Assembly (NCBI RefSeq): GCF_014196915.1
Contig: NZ_JACIEP010000014.1
Coordinates: 54,541 to 118,540 of the forward strand
DNA length: 64,000 bases
Direction: 5' to 3'
DNA from: Dysgonomonas hofstadii
Lineage (GTDB): Bacteria; Bacteroidota; Bacteroidia; Bacteroidales; Dysgonomonadaceae
The translations under genes and the position numbers were made by a program. The notes beneath the pieces are model-generated. The model was not told where the DNA came from and searched no databases. It saw only the letters and a list, made by a program, of their open reading frames with translations. Positions 27,171-36,782 of the stretch are shown here, piece after piece; positions within the stretch are counted from its first letter, which is position 1, and every line of letters begins with the position of its first letter.

Positions 27171-28277
27171 ATGAACTCAAGATTGTTGCTGTTTTTACTT
27201 ATTACTTTTATGTTTAATCCGGTGTGTCTGCTGTTTTCTCAGGATATAGTGGAAGGAAGAGTCGTCGACAGTGAGGATAAACGCCCGGTACATGGTGCGG
27301 TGATTACGTATGGGATAGAAAAAAAGCAAACGGTAACCAGTGATGCAAATGGAAAATTCCTGATCCCTGATCAGTCAGACGATATGCTCAAAATACAATG
27401 CCTCGGCTATGAAACTGTCACGATAAAGTTATCTATATTGAAAAAGGATAAAATAATAGCCCTCACTTTATCTCCGTTTTCGCTGCCCCCTGTAGAGATA
27501 GATAGTGATGCTGCCCGTAAACTGGTACAAAGGGCGATTTACAATACCAAAAGTAAAATGATCACCGGTAAATATATGACTTATATAGCCCATTATACGG
27601 AATCGGAACAAATATCGGGTGAAAAAAGGGATTTCTACTTTAAGTATGCAGCCCTGCAAACAAAGATACAACCTAAAAAAACAATTATACCTTTCGATAT
27701 ATGGTTGCTGGATATTAAACACAAGGAAATTCTTCCCGATAGCGTCACCTCACAGATATTGAAACTGAAAACCGGGAAAAGCGAATTCCATATTAATAAT
27801 ATATCCGATAATTTCGCTAACAGATATGTAACTTCGTCTATATCGGATAACAATAGCATTATTAAACTGGAAGTCTATCCGGGTCAAAAATCCCGTATCA
27901 CCTTTAAGAATGTATACCTTATAAATGCTGCTGATACCACTCTGATATCCGTCCAGGACGAATCGATACCTTATAGGCTGAAGAGTCTTCCTTATCAATT
28001 TACTTATTACAGAAACGTGTCGCATAAGCTTCTGGAAATGAGTTCGGGAATATACTTTCTGCGTGAAGGTGACCGGATATACTTTTCAGAATCGAACTAT
28101 ACATATATATATTCATATAAGGTGAGAGATAAAGAAGAGATCATATCTACTTTTCTGGATAACAAATTTATGAATATGCAGGATTCGCTGGCAGTTAAAG
28201 GATTAAAAAAGATAAGGAATGATGCCAAAGAGTTATATGAGATGGGTAATAGTTCTGACAATACAGCATCTCAATAA
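27171..28277 (+). CDS. Secreted protein with carboxypeptidase-like regulatory domain
   Basis: 368 residues with an N-terminal signal segment (LLLFLLITFMFNPVCLLFS) and then a CarboxypepD_reg-like beta-sandwich (~25-100: VEGRVVDSEDKRPVHGAVITYG...QTVTSDANGKFLI), the domain that opens many TonB-dependent receptors and surface proteins of Bacteroidota. The remaining ~260 residues are of the DUF5686-like or otherwise unassigned type, without a barrel. Probably in the periplasm or at the outer membrane. Alone between two divergently placed genes. Confidence 0.75.
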   Translation: MNSRLLLFLLITFMFNPVCLLFSQDIVEGRVVDSEDKRPVHGAVITYGIEKKQTVTSDANGKFLIPDQSDDMLKIQCLGYETVTIKLSILKKDKIIALTLSPFSLPPVEIDSDAARKLVQRAIYNTKSKMITGKYMTYIAHYTESEQISGEKRDFYFKYAALQTKIQPKKTIIPFDIWLLDIKHKEILPDSVTSQILKLKTGKSEFHINNISDNFANRYVTSSISDNNSIIKLEVYPGQKSRITFKNVYLINAADTTLISVQDESIPYRLKSLPYQFTYYRNVSHKLLEMSSGIYFLREGDRIYFSESNYTYIYSYKVRDKEEIISTFLDNKFMNMQDSLAVKGLKKIRNDAKELYEMGNSSDNTASQ

Positions 28278-28351
28278 TCTATTTATACTTTTTTAGTTAT
28301 TATCCATTATTTTACCGATTAGCATATTTACCCGTGTTAAATAAAAACTCT

Positions 28352-28359
28352 TACCTTTG
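28352..28359 (+). promoter_or_regulatory. -7 box TACCTTTG
   Basis: Exact TAnnTTTG match, 24 bases upstream of the ATG at 28383. Confidence 0.55.
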
Positions 28360-28382
28360 CCCCGATTATTTATACAACTATA

Positions 28383-29306
28383 ATGAGGAATACATCAAAA
28401 AGAGATACCATACTACAAGAAATTAAAGCGGATAAGCCTGCGCAGCTACTCGATTTTCTTATCGAAAAACAGGTGCGCAAAAGCCGCAATGCCATAAAAT
28501 CATTATTGGCACACAAGCAGATAAAGGTAAACGGTAAACTTATCACACAGTTCGACCAGGAACTTAAGCCCGGCGATAAAGTGTCGGTAATGAAGTACGA
28601 CCAGTCGCGTAAAGAGAAAAGACTGAAAGGAGCTAAAATCGTTTTCGAAGACGACGACCTGATCGTCATAGACAAAGAAGCCGGTTACCTGACCATATCT
28701 ACCGACAAGGAAAAAAGCAGGACGATATATAATGTATTGAACGAATACGTGAAAAAGAGTGGGCGCAATAACCGTGTTTTTGTGCTTCACCGTCTCGACA
28801 GGGATGTTTCGGGATTACTCGCTTTCGCCAAAAGCGCTGAAGTACAGGGTGTTTTTCAGAAGAATTGGGATAATCTTGTGAAAGAATATGTCTACACTGC
28901 GGTGGTAGAGGGAAAACCTGAAAATGCGGACGGCACAGTGAAGTCATGGCTCACCGAAAACAAAAATTTTGTGATGATGTCTTCTGCTACCGATAACGGG
29001 GGAATGGAGGCTATAACCCATTATAAAACTGTGAAAACCACAGGTCGTTATACACTTTTGGATTTCGATCTGGAAACCAAACGCAAGAATCAATTGCGTG
29101 TGCAGATGCAGTCTGTCGGTCATCCGGTGGTGGGCGATAAAAAATACGGCGCACCCAGCAATCCAATAAAAAGAATAGCCTTGCATGTCAGGAAAATGAC
29201 GGTAGTGCATCCGTTCAGCAAGCAAACACTCGAATTTATCAGTCCTATACCAAAAGCCATGCAGAATATGATAAATCCGAAGCCAACAACTCCTAAAGAA
29301 CAATAA
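28383..29306 (+). CDS. RluA-family pseudouridine synthase
   Basis: 307 residues. An S4-type N-terminal domain (~20-75, LLDFLIEKQVRKSRNAIKSLL) precedes the RluA catalytic core with HRLDRDVSGLLAFAKS, containing the catalytic Asp, then KEYVYTAVVEG and HPVVGDKKYG. Modifies uridines in rRNA or tRNA; which site cannot be told. The XRE-cupin gene follows after 18 bases, so the two are probably co-transcribed. Confidence 0.92.
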   Translation: MRNTSKRDTILQEIKADKPAQLLDFLIEKQVRKSRNAIKSLLAHKQIKVNGKLITQFDQELKPGDKVSVMKYDQSRKEKRLKGAKIVFEDDDLIVIDKEAGYLTISTDKEKSRTIYNVLNEYVKKSGRNNRVFVLHRLDRDVSGLLAFAKSAEVQGVFQKNWDNLVKEYVYTAVVEGKPENADGTVKSWLTENKNFVMMSSATDNGGMEAITHYKTVKTTGRYTLLDFDLETKRKNQLRVQMQSVGHPVVGDKKYGAPSNPIKRIALHVRKMTVVHPFSKQTLEFISPIPKAMQNMINPKPTTPKEQ

Positions 29307-29324
29307 TCTAATAATATACTAGGT

Positions 29325-29879
29325 ATGAACGAAGATATAAATCAAATCGGACAACGCCTGAAAGGTTTGCGCGAAGCTTTAGACATGACAGTCGAAGAAT
29401 TTGCTCAAAGTTGTAATATCCCTCTTGGCGATTACCTGAAATATGAATCGGGTGAGAAAGATCTGACTATCAGTGTGCTGAAAGGTATCGCTTCTACGCA
29501 CCACATTGATGTATCGGTACTTATGTTTGATGATGAACCGCGAATGAGCAGCTACTTCCTTACCCGTAAAGGTAGGGGCTTGGCAGTAAACCGTGTAGCG
29601 GATTATAGTTACCAGACTCTTGCGGGCGGGTTTAATAACCGCAAAGCCGAAATCTTTGAAGTGACAGTAGAACCAAAAGGTGAAGACACCGAAATACATC
29701 ACAGCCGTCACAACGGGCAAGAGTTCAATATGGTACTCGAAGGGCGTATGCTGATACAAATAAATGGTAAAGACCTGATACTGGAGGAAGGAGACAGCAT
29801 CTACTTCGATTCCAGTCTGCCACACGGCATGAGGGCCTTAGACAATAAGAAAGTAAGAATGATAGTTGTAGTTTTATAA
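29325..29879 (+). CDS. XRE-family regulator with C-terminal cupin domain
   Basis: 184 residues. Helix-turn-helix (~5-65: IGQRLKGLREALDMTVEEFAQ...) and a cupin (~110-180) with metal-ligand-type residues in EIHHSRHNGQEFNMVLEGRM and LEEGDSIYFDSSLPHGM. HTH-cupin proteins sense small molecules. The pairing with the acyl-CoA synthetase that follows recurs in Bacteroidota (remembered, not checked), suggesting it controls that gene. Confidence 0.9.
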   Translation: MNEDINQIGQRLKGLREALDMTVEEFAQSCNIPLGDYLKYESGEKDLTISVLKGIASTHHIDVSVLMFDDEPRMSSYFLTRKGRGLAVNRVADYSYQTLAGGFNNRKAEIFEVTVEPKGEDTEIHHSRHNGQEFNMVLEGRMLIQINGKDLILEEGDSIYFDSSLPHGMRALDNKKVRMIVVVL

Positions 29880-29881
29880 AC

Positions 29882-29934
29882 GTTTCAAAATTTCAATATT
29901 ATATATATATTCTGACAATAGCGAATTTTGAAAC
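29882..29934. repeat. 11-bp inverted repeat between XRE-cupin and acyl-CoA synthetase genes
   Basis: GTTTCAAAATT (29882-29892) and AATTTTGAAAC (29924-29934), with an internal AT run between. Followed by a partial repeat of the word (CTGAAATCTTGAAAT). Confidence 0.7.
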
Positions 29935-29958
29935 CTGAAATCTTGAAATAAAAACATT

Positions 29959-31608
29959 ATGTTAGAAAAGTTTTTAGATAAAATACACTTCACATCCACA
30001 AAAGATTTTGCTGATAATTACCATGTAAACATTCCTGATAATTTCAATTTCGGATATGATGTTGTGGATGAATGGGCAAAAATAAATCCCGGAAAAAGAG
30101 CAATTTGCTGGGTCAATGATCTGGGAGAACATATCGATTTTACATTTTCAGACATTAAAGAACAGAGCGACCGTGCTGCATCGTTTTTCCAGTCACTAGG
30201 TATTGGCAAAGGCGATAAAGTGATGCTGATACTCAAGCGCCGTTACGAATTCTGGTTTGCTGTGGTTGGCTTGCACAAAATAGGCGCAATAGCAATACCT
30301 GCAACACACCTGCTGACAAAGAAAGACATCGTTTACCGAAACAATGCCGCCGATATAAAAGCCATCTTGTCGGTGAATGACGAAATAGTTGTGCAACATG
30401 TTAATGATGCGATGACCGAATCGCCTACCATTAAATACAGGTTGGTATGCGGAAAAGAAACTCCTGCCGGTTGGATCAACTTCGACAAAGGACTGGAAGA
30501 AGCTAAACCGTTTGTTAGACCTGAGCATGTAAACGACAACAACGATATATCGTTATTATATTTCACATCAGGTACGACAGGCGAGCCTAAAATGGTGATC
30601 CATAATTTCGTCTACCCTCTGGGACATATTGTCACAGCCAAATACTGGCATAACCTGTCAGAGGACAGTCTTCATCTCACAGTGGCCGATACCGGCTGGG
30701 CAAAAGCCGTGTGGGGTAAGCTATATGGGCAATGGATCGCAGGATCGGCTGTTATGGTTTACGACCACGATAAATTTACTCCGGCCTCGATGCTCGAAAT
30801 CATACAGGATTATAAAGTGACCTCGTTTTGTGCACCACCGACCGTATTCCGTTTTATGATACGTGAAGATATATCGCAATATGACCTGTCTTCGCTGAAA
30901 TATGCAACTACAGCAGGCGAAGCGCTAAATCCGTCGGTGTTCGAAGCCTTTCTTCAGGCTACGGGCATAAAGATGATGGAAGCATTCGGTCAAACCGAAA
31001 CTACGCCTACTATAATAACCTTCCCCTGGATGGAACCCAAACCGGGAGCGATGGGAGTACCCAATCCGGCCTACGATATGGATTTGATAGCCTTGGACGG
31101 CCGTTCGGTAGAAGACGGTGAAGTGGGGGAGATAGTTATAAGGACAGACCGGTGGAGACCTCTGGGACTCTTCATGGGATACTATAGAGATGAAGCGCTA
31201 ACCAATGAGGTGTACCATGATGATGTGTATCATACCGGAGATATGGCCTGGCGCGATGAGGACGGATATTACTGGTTTGTAGGCCGTAGCGACGATGTCA
31301 TCAAGAGTTCGGGATACCGCATTGGCCCGTTCGAAGTAGAAAGCGCACTAATGACACATCCTGCAGTAGTGGAGTGTGCTGTTACAGGCGTGCCCGATGA
31401 TATCAGGGGACAGGTGGTGAAGGCCACGATCGTACTGGCTGTCGACTATAAGGATAAAGCCGATGATCACCTGAAACATGATATTCAGCATCATGTGAAA
31501 AATGTGACGGCTCCATATAAATATCCGCGCATCATCGAATTTGTTGATGAACTGCCAAAAACCATCAGCGGGAAAATAAAGCGCGCGGAGATAAGGAAAC
31601 AAGACTAA
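29959..31608 (+). CDS. Acyl-CoA synthetase (AMP-forming)
   Basis: 549 residues. ANL-superfamily enzyme activating a carboxylic acid with ATP and CoA. P-loop-like motif YFTSGTTGEPKMV (~residue 205), A5 EAFGQTETT, A7 YHTGDMAWRDEDGYYWFVGRSDDVIKSSGYRIGPFEVES and the C-terminal catalytic Lys in LPKTISGKIKR are intact. The overall layout is that of medium-chain/aryl-acid acyl-CoA synthetases. Paired with an XRE-cupin regulator. Substrate unknown. Confidence 0.92.
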   Translation: MLEKFLDKIHFTSTKDFADNYHVNIPDNFNFGYDVVDEWAKINPGKRAICWVNDLGEHIDFTFSDIKEQSDRAASFFQSLGIGKGDKVMLILKRRYEFWFAVVGLHKIGAIAIPATHLLTKKDIVYRNNAADIKAILSVNDEIVVQHVNDAMTESPTIKYRLVCGKETPAGWINFDKGLEEAKPFVRPEHVNDNNDISLLYFTSGTTGEPKMVIHNFVYPLGHIVTAKYWHNLSEDSLHLTVADTGWAKAVWGKLYGQWIAGSAVMVYDHDKFTPASMLEIIQDYKVTSFCAPPTVFRFMIREDISQYDLSSLKYATTAGEALNPSVFEAFLQATGIKMMEAFGQTETTPTIITFPWMEPKPGAMGVPNPAYDMDLIALDGRSVEDGEVGEIVIRTDRWRPLGLFMGYYRDEALTNEVYHDDVYHTGDMAWRDEDGYYWFVGRSDDVIKSSGYRIGPFEVESALMTHPAVVECAVTGVPDDIRGQVVKATIVLAVDYKDKADDHLKHDIQHHVKNVTAPYKYPRIIEFVDELPKTISGKIKRAEIRKQD

Positions 31609-31751
31609 TTTGAAAATTAGCAGATTAGCGGATTAGCAAATTGGAAGCTGTAGTATTTAATTGTTTATAAATTTCTGAATTTGCTAATTTTCAAATTTGC
31701 TAATTAACTAATTTCTTTATGTTTTATTATGATTTGTAAAGAATAAAAGAT
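31609..31751. other. Self-complementary spacer after the acyl-CoA synthetase gene
   Basis: The word ATTAGCA/GATTAGC is written several times in one arm (~31613-31643) and its complement TTTGCTAAT several times in the other (~31678-31705). It forms an imperfect hairpin that probably ends the upstream transcript or protects its 3' end. Confidence 0.5.
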
Positions 31752-31759
31752 TATATTTG
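31752..31759 (+). promoter_or_regulatory. -7 box TATATTTG for secDF
   Basis: Exact TAnnTTTG match; it implies a leader of about 125 bases before the secDF ATG at 31890, longer than elsewhere in this window. No known riboswitch was recognised in the leader. Confidence 0.5.
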
Positions 31760-31889
31760 CACGCCTTAAAGTGTGTGTGTATCTCTGTTTAACGTCTTTT
31801 TGAGGTAAAGCAGAACAAGATATGTGCGTATTTTATTTATTTTGAACGAAATAGAAACATAAATATACTAACAAAAAGTAAAATCTAAG

Positions 31890-34874
31890 ATGCAGAACAA
31901 AGGCTTTGTAATGACGTTTTCCATTCTCCTTGCATTGGTGTGTCTGTTCTACTTGTCTTTTACGTTTGTAACTAAAAGTTATGACAATAAAGCAATAGAA
32001 TATGCTACATCATATGCTACAGAGCATGCAAAAGACAATCAACAATTGTACGAAGAGTTGTACAACAAAGAATACAACCGCTACCTCGATTCTATGTCTA
32101 CGGAAAAAGTGTGGCTATCTATGGACTGGACAGGTTTAAACATGTTCCAGAACACAGGTTATACACTGAAACAATGCCGTGAAAAAGAGATCGGTCTCGG
32201 TCTTGACCTGAAAGGTGGTATGAGTGTTATCGTAGAAGTAGATGCGGCAGCAGTACTCCGTTCGCTGGGCGATCAGGAGAATGAAGCATTCATCACAGCT
32301 ATCAATCAGGCTTCGGAAGAAAACCGTAAAGGTAGTAATCGTGACTTTATCACAATCTTCGTCGATAAGTTTAAAACAGCTAACGGGAACGATAAGTTAG
32401 CCGGAGTTTTCAGTACAAAGCTGAGAGACCAGATAACAGCGACCGACAAAGACGATAAAGTTGTTAGCGCTTTGCGTACAGAACTTCAAAGTATAGCCGA
32501 CAACTCATTCCAGGTATTACGTACACGTATCGACCGCTTCGGGGTTGTGGCTCCGAATATTCAGAAGCTCGACCGTGCAGAACGTATTCTGATAGAACTA
32601 CCGGGTATTAAAGAACCGGATCGTGTGAAGAAATTACTTCAGGGTAGTGCAAACCTCGAATTCTGGAAAACATATAACGGAACCGAAGTACAAGGTTATG
32701 TGGCAGCTCTTGCCGAACGTTCGAGAGAAGCCATCGCCGGAAACGTAACAACAACAGACTCTACCAACGTAGTTGTTGATTCTTTGGCTACTGCTCCTGC
32801 ACCAGTTGCAAGCAGTCTTGGTTTTAACAAACCGCTGAACGAACTGTTGCAGATCGTACCTCATTCAGCGATCATAGGTTTTGCACATAAGAACGATACA
32901 GCAGCTATCAATACTATATTGTATAAATATCGTGACCTGTATCCTAGCGACCTTACATTTGCATGGGGTTTCAAAGCCGAAGATGCAAGGGAAACTCAGT
33001 TTGCATTATACACACTTCGTGGTGACGGTGTTAAAAAAGGCCCGGCATTGGACGGAGAAGTGGTTGTCTCTGCAAAAGCAGATCAATCGCAACACAGTGC
33101 AGCATGGGAAGTGGATATGCAGATGAACTCGACAGGAACACAACGTTGGGCTACAATAACAGGCGCTGAAAAAGGAAGAGCCATTGCTATCGTACTCGAC
33201 GGATATGTATATTCGGCACCTAATGTAAACGATCGTATCGAAGGCGGACGCTCTCAGATCACCGGTAACTTCACTGTGGAAGATGCAAAGGACTTGGAGA
33301 ACGTTCTTAGATCAGGTAAAATGAAAGCCGGTGTACGTATCGTACAGGAAGATGTGGTAGGTCCGTCTCTGGGACAGGAAGCTATCGACGCCGGTATGCT
33401 GTCGTTCGTGTTGGCTCTTATTATAGTGATGGCATATATGTGTCTTGCCTATGGTGTAATACCGGGCTTAATAGCTGATGCCGCTCTTCTTATCAACTTG
33501 TTCTTCACAATGGGTATTCTCGCATCCTTTGGTGCGGTGCTCACGTTACCGGGAATAACGGGACTCGTGCTCTCGCTGGGTATGGCAGTCGATGCCAACG
33601 TGCTTATCTACGAGCGTGCGAAAGAAGAACTTCGAGCGGGCAAGAATACGAAAGTGGCTATTATGGACGGGTACAAACATGCTTTCTCGGCCATATTCGA
33701 TGCCAACGTTACTTCGATCCTTACAGCCGCTATTCTGATTATGTTCGGTACAGGTGCTATCCAGGGATTTGCAACAACATTGATCATCGGTATCATTGCA
33801 TCGTTCATCACTGCGGTATTCCTTACCCGTATGTTCTACGACTTCATGCTGAACAAAGGTAAATTCCGTAACCTTACATTCACTACTCCGATAACAAGAA
33901 ACCTGTTTGTAAATACCAATATCAACTTCCTTGGTATTACTAAAAAAGCTGCTATAATTCCTTTAGTTATTATAGTTGTAGGTATAGCTTCTATGTTTAT
34001 CAACAGCATGAACTGGGGTATCGACTTCACAGGTGGACGCAATTACCTGGTACGTTTCGACCAGAAAGTGACTGCTGGTGATGTGGAAAAACTATTAGTT
34101 CCTGAATTCGAAGGTTCTACGGTACTTGTATTGACCAGTGGATCAGCCAGTCAGGCATCTACTTCAAGTCAGGTGCGTATAACAACCAACTATAAAGTAG
34201 AAGAAACCAGCGATGAGGTGGAAGCTGAAATCAAGGCTAAAATGACTAAAGCCCTTCAGCAATATCTGCCTGCCGGTAGTTCTATCGACAACTTTATACA
34301 AAGTTCGCAGCGTGTAGGGCCAAGTGTTGCCGAAGATTTGCAAAAATCGGCTTCGATAGCTGTAGTACTGGCGATCTTGTGTATGGGACTCTATATTCTG
34401 ATCCGTTTCCGTGATGTAGCATTCTCGGTAGGTACGCTGGTTGCAGTGGCACACGATGCTATTCTGGTAATCTTCTTATATTCTATATTGTATAAGATCA
34501 TGCCGTTCTCTATGGAAGTAGACCAGTCATTTATAGCTGCAATCCTTACAGTTGTGGGTTACTCTATCAATGACAAGGTGGTTATCTTCGACCGTATCCG
34601 TGAGATCAGGACTCTATATCCTAAACGTAATATTACCGAAACTATCAACGAGGCACTTAACTCAGCATTAGGACGTACGGTAAATACTGCCATGAGTACA
34701 TTGCTCGGAGTATTCATCATATTCCTCTTGGGTGGTGATACGATCCGTAGCTTTACATTCGCTATCTTTATCGGTATCATTATCGGAACATTCTCTTCAT
34801 TGTTCGTCGGAACTCCGGTTGCATGGGCAATGCTGAAAAAGAAACAAGATAAAGCATCATCCGAATCAAAATAA
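31890..34874 (+). CDS. secDF: Protein translocase SecDF (fusion)
   Basis: 994 residues. One polypeptide combining SecD and SecF, membrane factors that use the proton gradient to pull translocating proteins through SecYEG. SecD half: TM1, GLGLDLKGGMSVIVEVD, periplasmic P1 domain (~90-480), then GLVLSLGMAVDANVLIYERAKEELRAGK. SecF half from ~residue 690: MNWGIDFTGGRNYLVRF, then VVGYSINDKVVIFDRIRE. Fusions of this type are normal in Bacteroidota. A 34-base perfect palindrome follows the stop. Confidence 0.97.
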   Translation: MQNKGFVMTFSILLALVCLFYLSFTFVTKSYDNKAIEYATSYATEHAKDNQQLYEELYNKEYNRYLDSMSTEKVWLSMDWTGLNMFQNTGYTLKQCREKEIGLGLDLKGGMSVIVEVDAAAVLRSLGDQENEAFITAINQASEENRKGSNRDFITIFVDKFKTANGNDKLAGVFSTKLRDQITATDKDDKVVSALRTELQSIADNSFQVLRTRIDRFGVVAPNIQKLDRAERILIELPGIKEPDRVKKLLQGSANLEFWKTYNGTEVQGYVAALAERSREAIAGNVTTTDSTNVVVDSLATAPAPVASSLGFNKPLNELLQIVPHSAIIGFAHKNDTAAINTILYKYRDLYPSDLTFAWGFKAEDARETQFALYTLRGDGVKKGPALDGEVVVSAKADQSQHSAAWEVDMQMNSTGTQRWATITGAEKGRAIAIVLDGYVYSAPNVNDRIEGGRSQITGNFTVEDAKDLENVLRSGKMKAGVRIVQEDVVGPSLGQEAIDAGMLSFVLALIIVMAYMCLAYGVIPGLIADAALLINLFFTMGILASFGAVLTLPGITGLVLSLGMAVDANVLIYERAKEELRAGKNTKVAIMDGYKHAFSAIFDANVTSILTAAILIMFGTGAIQGFATTLIIGIIASFITAVFLTRMFYDFMLNKGKFRNLTFTTPITRNLFVNTNINFLGITKKAAIIPLVIIVVGIASMFINSMNWGIDFTGGRNYLVRFDQKVTAGDVEKLLVPEFEGSTVLVLTSGSASQASTSSQVRITTNYKVEETSDEVEAEIKAKMTKALQQYLPAGSSIDNFIQSSQRVGPSVAEDLQKSASIAVVLAILCMGLYILIRFRDVAFSVGTLVAVAHDAILVIFLYSILYKIMPFSMEVDQSFIAAILTVVGYSINDKVVIFDRIREIRTLYPKRNITETINEALNSALGRTVNTAMSTLLGVFIIFLLGGDTIRSFTFAIFIGIIIGTFSSLFVGTPVAWAMLKKKQDKASSESK

Positions 34875-34896
34875 ATACCAGGATAATCAATATACG

Positions 34897-34938
34897 AATG
34901 AGGGCTGATCATATATGATCAGCCCTCATTCTGTTTTA
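34897..34938 (+). terminator. Terminator after secDF
   Basis: 34897-34930 is a perfect palindrome with 17-base arms (core GGGCTGATCAT) and is followed by a T-rich stretch. 34939-35129 holds no recognised gene. Confidence 0.85.
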
Positions 34939-35129
34939 TAATTGTTTCTTTAAAATCTAAAACCCACCGACAAATATATATTGTTAAAAGAGTCTGTCTA
35001 TTTGTGAAATAACATCAATTTATCGTAAATAATATACTCTTTTTCGACTTAAAGAAAAAACTCCTTTAACTCTTTTAACTCTGTGGTAAAAAATAAAAAG
35101 TCGAGATGACTTCAAGATATAACTCTCTT

Positions 35130-36659
35130 TTAAAATGGCACAAAATCATTTCCATTACCTTGCATCGGTTGAAAACCTGTACCCGGGCCGGAATCTGACG
35201 GAGCACCACTGTTAATCTTCGAGGTGAAATTCTGACCTGCCCCAAAATTGTAATCGTCGTCTACATTCTGGAAACGAGCAAACTCACTCTTAAACCGCAG
35301 CAAGACATCACCGGTAGCACCGTTACGGTGCTTTGCAATGATAATTTCGGCAAGGCCAATCAGCGAATTACCTTTATCATCTTCAAATATCTTATAGTAT
35401 TCGGGACGGTGAATAAAACACACCATGTCTGCATCCTGTTCGATGGCTCCCGACTCGCGAAGGTCTGACAGTTGCGGACGTTTTCCCTCAGCTCCTGCAC
35501 GGCCTTCCACACCACGGTTTAGCTGCGACAGGGCAATGATAGGAATATTCAGTTCTTTCGCCAACCCTTTCAACGAGCGGGATATCATACTCACCTCCTG
35601 TTCGCGGCTTCCATAATTCATTCCGCTGGCATTCATCAATTGCAGATAGTCGATAATGATCATCCTGATGCCATGTTCGCGTACCAGGCGGCGGGCTTTT
35701 GTCCTCAACTCGAATACCGATAAACTCGGGGTGTCGTCTATAAACAGAGGGGCATCGTATAATTCTTTTATTTTGAAATCGAGCTGTTCCCATTCGTATG
35801 GGGCTAACTGTCCGTTCTTTATTTTTTCACCCGGAATCTCGCAGGTATTCACAATGAGACGGTTTACCAACTGTACGTTCGACATCTCCAGCGAGAACAA
35901 GGCGATCGGATAATTATAAGCTACAGCCATGTTTTTTGCCATGGATAAAACGAAGGCTGTTTTTCCCATCGCCGGACGGGCGGCGATAATCACCAGGTCG
36001 GAATTTTGCCACCCTGATGTTATCTTGTCCAAAGCTGTAAACCCTGTTTGTAATCCGCTAAGGCCTTCAGGACGGTTAGCCGCAATTTCCAGCAGGTTCA
36101 GCGCTTCTTTTATTACAGGATTTATTTGGGTAACATCTTTCTTTACATTTCGCTGCGAAATTTCGAAAAGCTTACTTTCGGCTTCCTGCATCAGATCGTC
36201 TACGTCCGATGTTTCGTCAAATGCTTTGTTTGTAACCAGGGAAGAAAAAGAGATAAGCTCTCTGGCCAGATATTTCTGGGCAATAATGCGCGCATGGAAT
36301 TCGATATGTGCCGCAGAAGCTACTTTCTCTGTCAGTTGTGCTATATAAACCGGTCCGCCAACGGCTTCCAGTTCACCTTCTTTTTTGAGTTGTTCTACAA
36401 CTGTCAGCATATCCACAGGAGCCTGACGTAGAGCCAGATCTACAATCGCCCTGTATATGGTTTGGTGAATAGAATCATAAAAACTATCGGGTTTCAGGAT
36501 GTCGCTTACCAGAGAGTAAGCGTCTTTTTCGAGCATCAGTGCGCCAAGAATAGCTTCTTCAAGCTCCCGTGCCTGTGGTTGTACTCTCCCTATATCTGAT
36601 ATTAATGTTGTTTCTTTTTGTTTCCGTCTTCCCTGGTTCTTATTATTTGTGTCGGCCAT
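35130..36659 (-). CDS. dnaB: Replicative DNA helicase DnaB
   Basis: 509 residues. N-terminal DnaB domain (~25-130) begins QPQARELEEAILGALMLE. RecA-like motor: Walker A ARPAMGKTAFVLS (~residue 230), H1a/H2 IIIDYLQLMN, arginine-finger-type region ..SRSLKGLAKELNIPIIALSQLNRGVEGR, and H4 HRNGATG. No intein. The tail is Gly/Ser/Asn-rich (disordered). Minus-strand TATCTTTG at 36696-36703 is its likely promoter. Confidence 0.97.
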   Translation of the reverse strand: MADTNNKNQGRRKQKETTLISDIGRVQPQARELEEAILGALMLEKDAYSLVSDILKPDSFYDSIHQTIYRAIVDLALRQAPVDMLTVVEQLKKEGELEAVGGPVYIAQLTEKVASAAHIEFHARIIAQKYLARELISFSSLVTNKAFDETSDVDDLMQEAESKLFEISQRNVKKDVTQINPVIKEALNLLEIAANRPEGLSGLQTGFTALDKITSGWQNSDLVIIAARPAMGKTAFVLSMAKNMAVAYNYPIALFSLEMSNVQLVNRLIVNTCEIPGEKIKNGQLAPYEWEQLDFKIKELYDAPLFIDDTPSLSVFELRTKARRLVREHGIRMIIIDYLQLMNASGMNYGSREQEVSMISRSLKGLAKELNIPIIALSQLNRGVEGRAGAEGKRPQLSDLRESGAIEQDADMVCFIHRPEYYKIFEDDKGNSLIGLAEIIIAKHRNGATGDVLLRFKSEFARFQNVDDDYNFGAGQNFTSKINSGAPSDSGPGTGFQPMQGNGNDFVPF

Positions 36660-36782
36660 TATTTATCTTTTCCTCCTTTACGTTAGATTTTTATTCAAAG
36701 ATAAAATAAATAACGCTTAATGGCTAGTTAAGTTTTGAACAGCGATGTTAATAACTCTATCAATTTTCGGGAAATTATTGTT

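Noticed and set aside
31760..31889. Riboswitch in the secDF leader
   Set aside because: The ~125-base leader shows no conserved riboswitch core that I can recognise.
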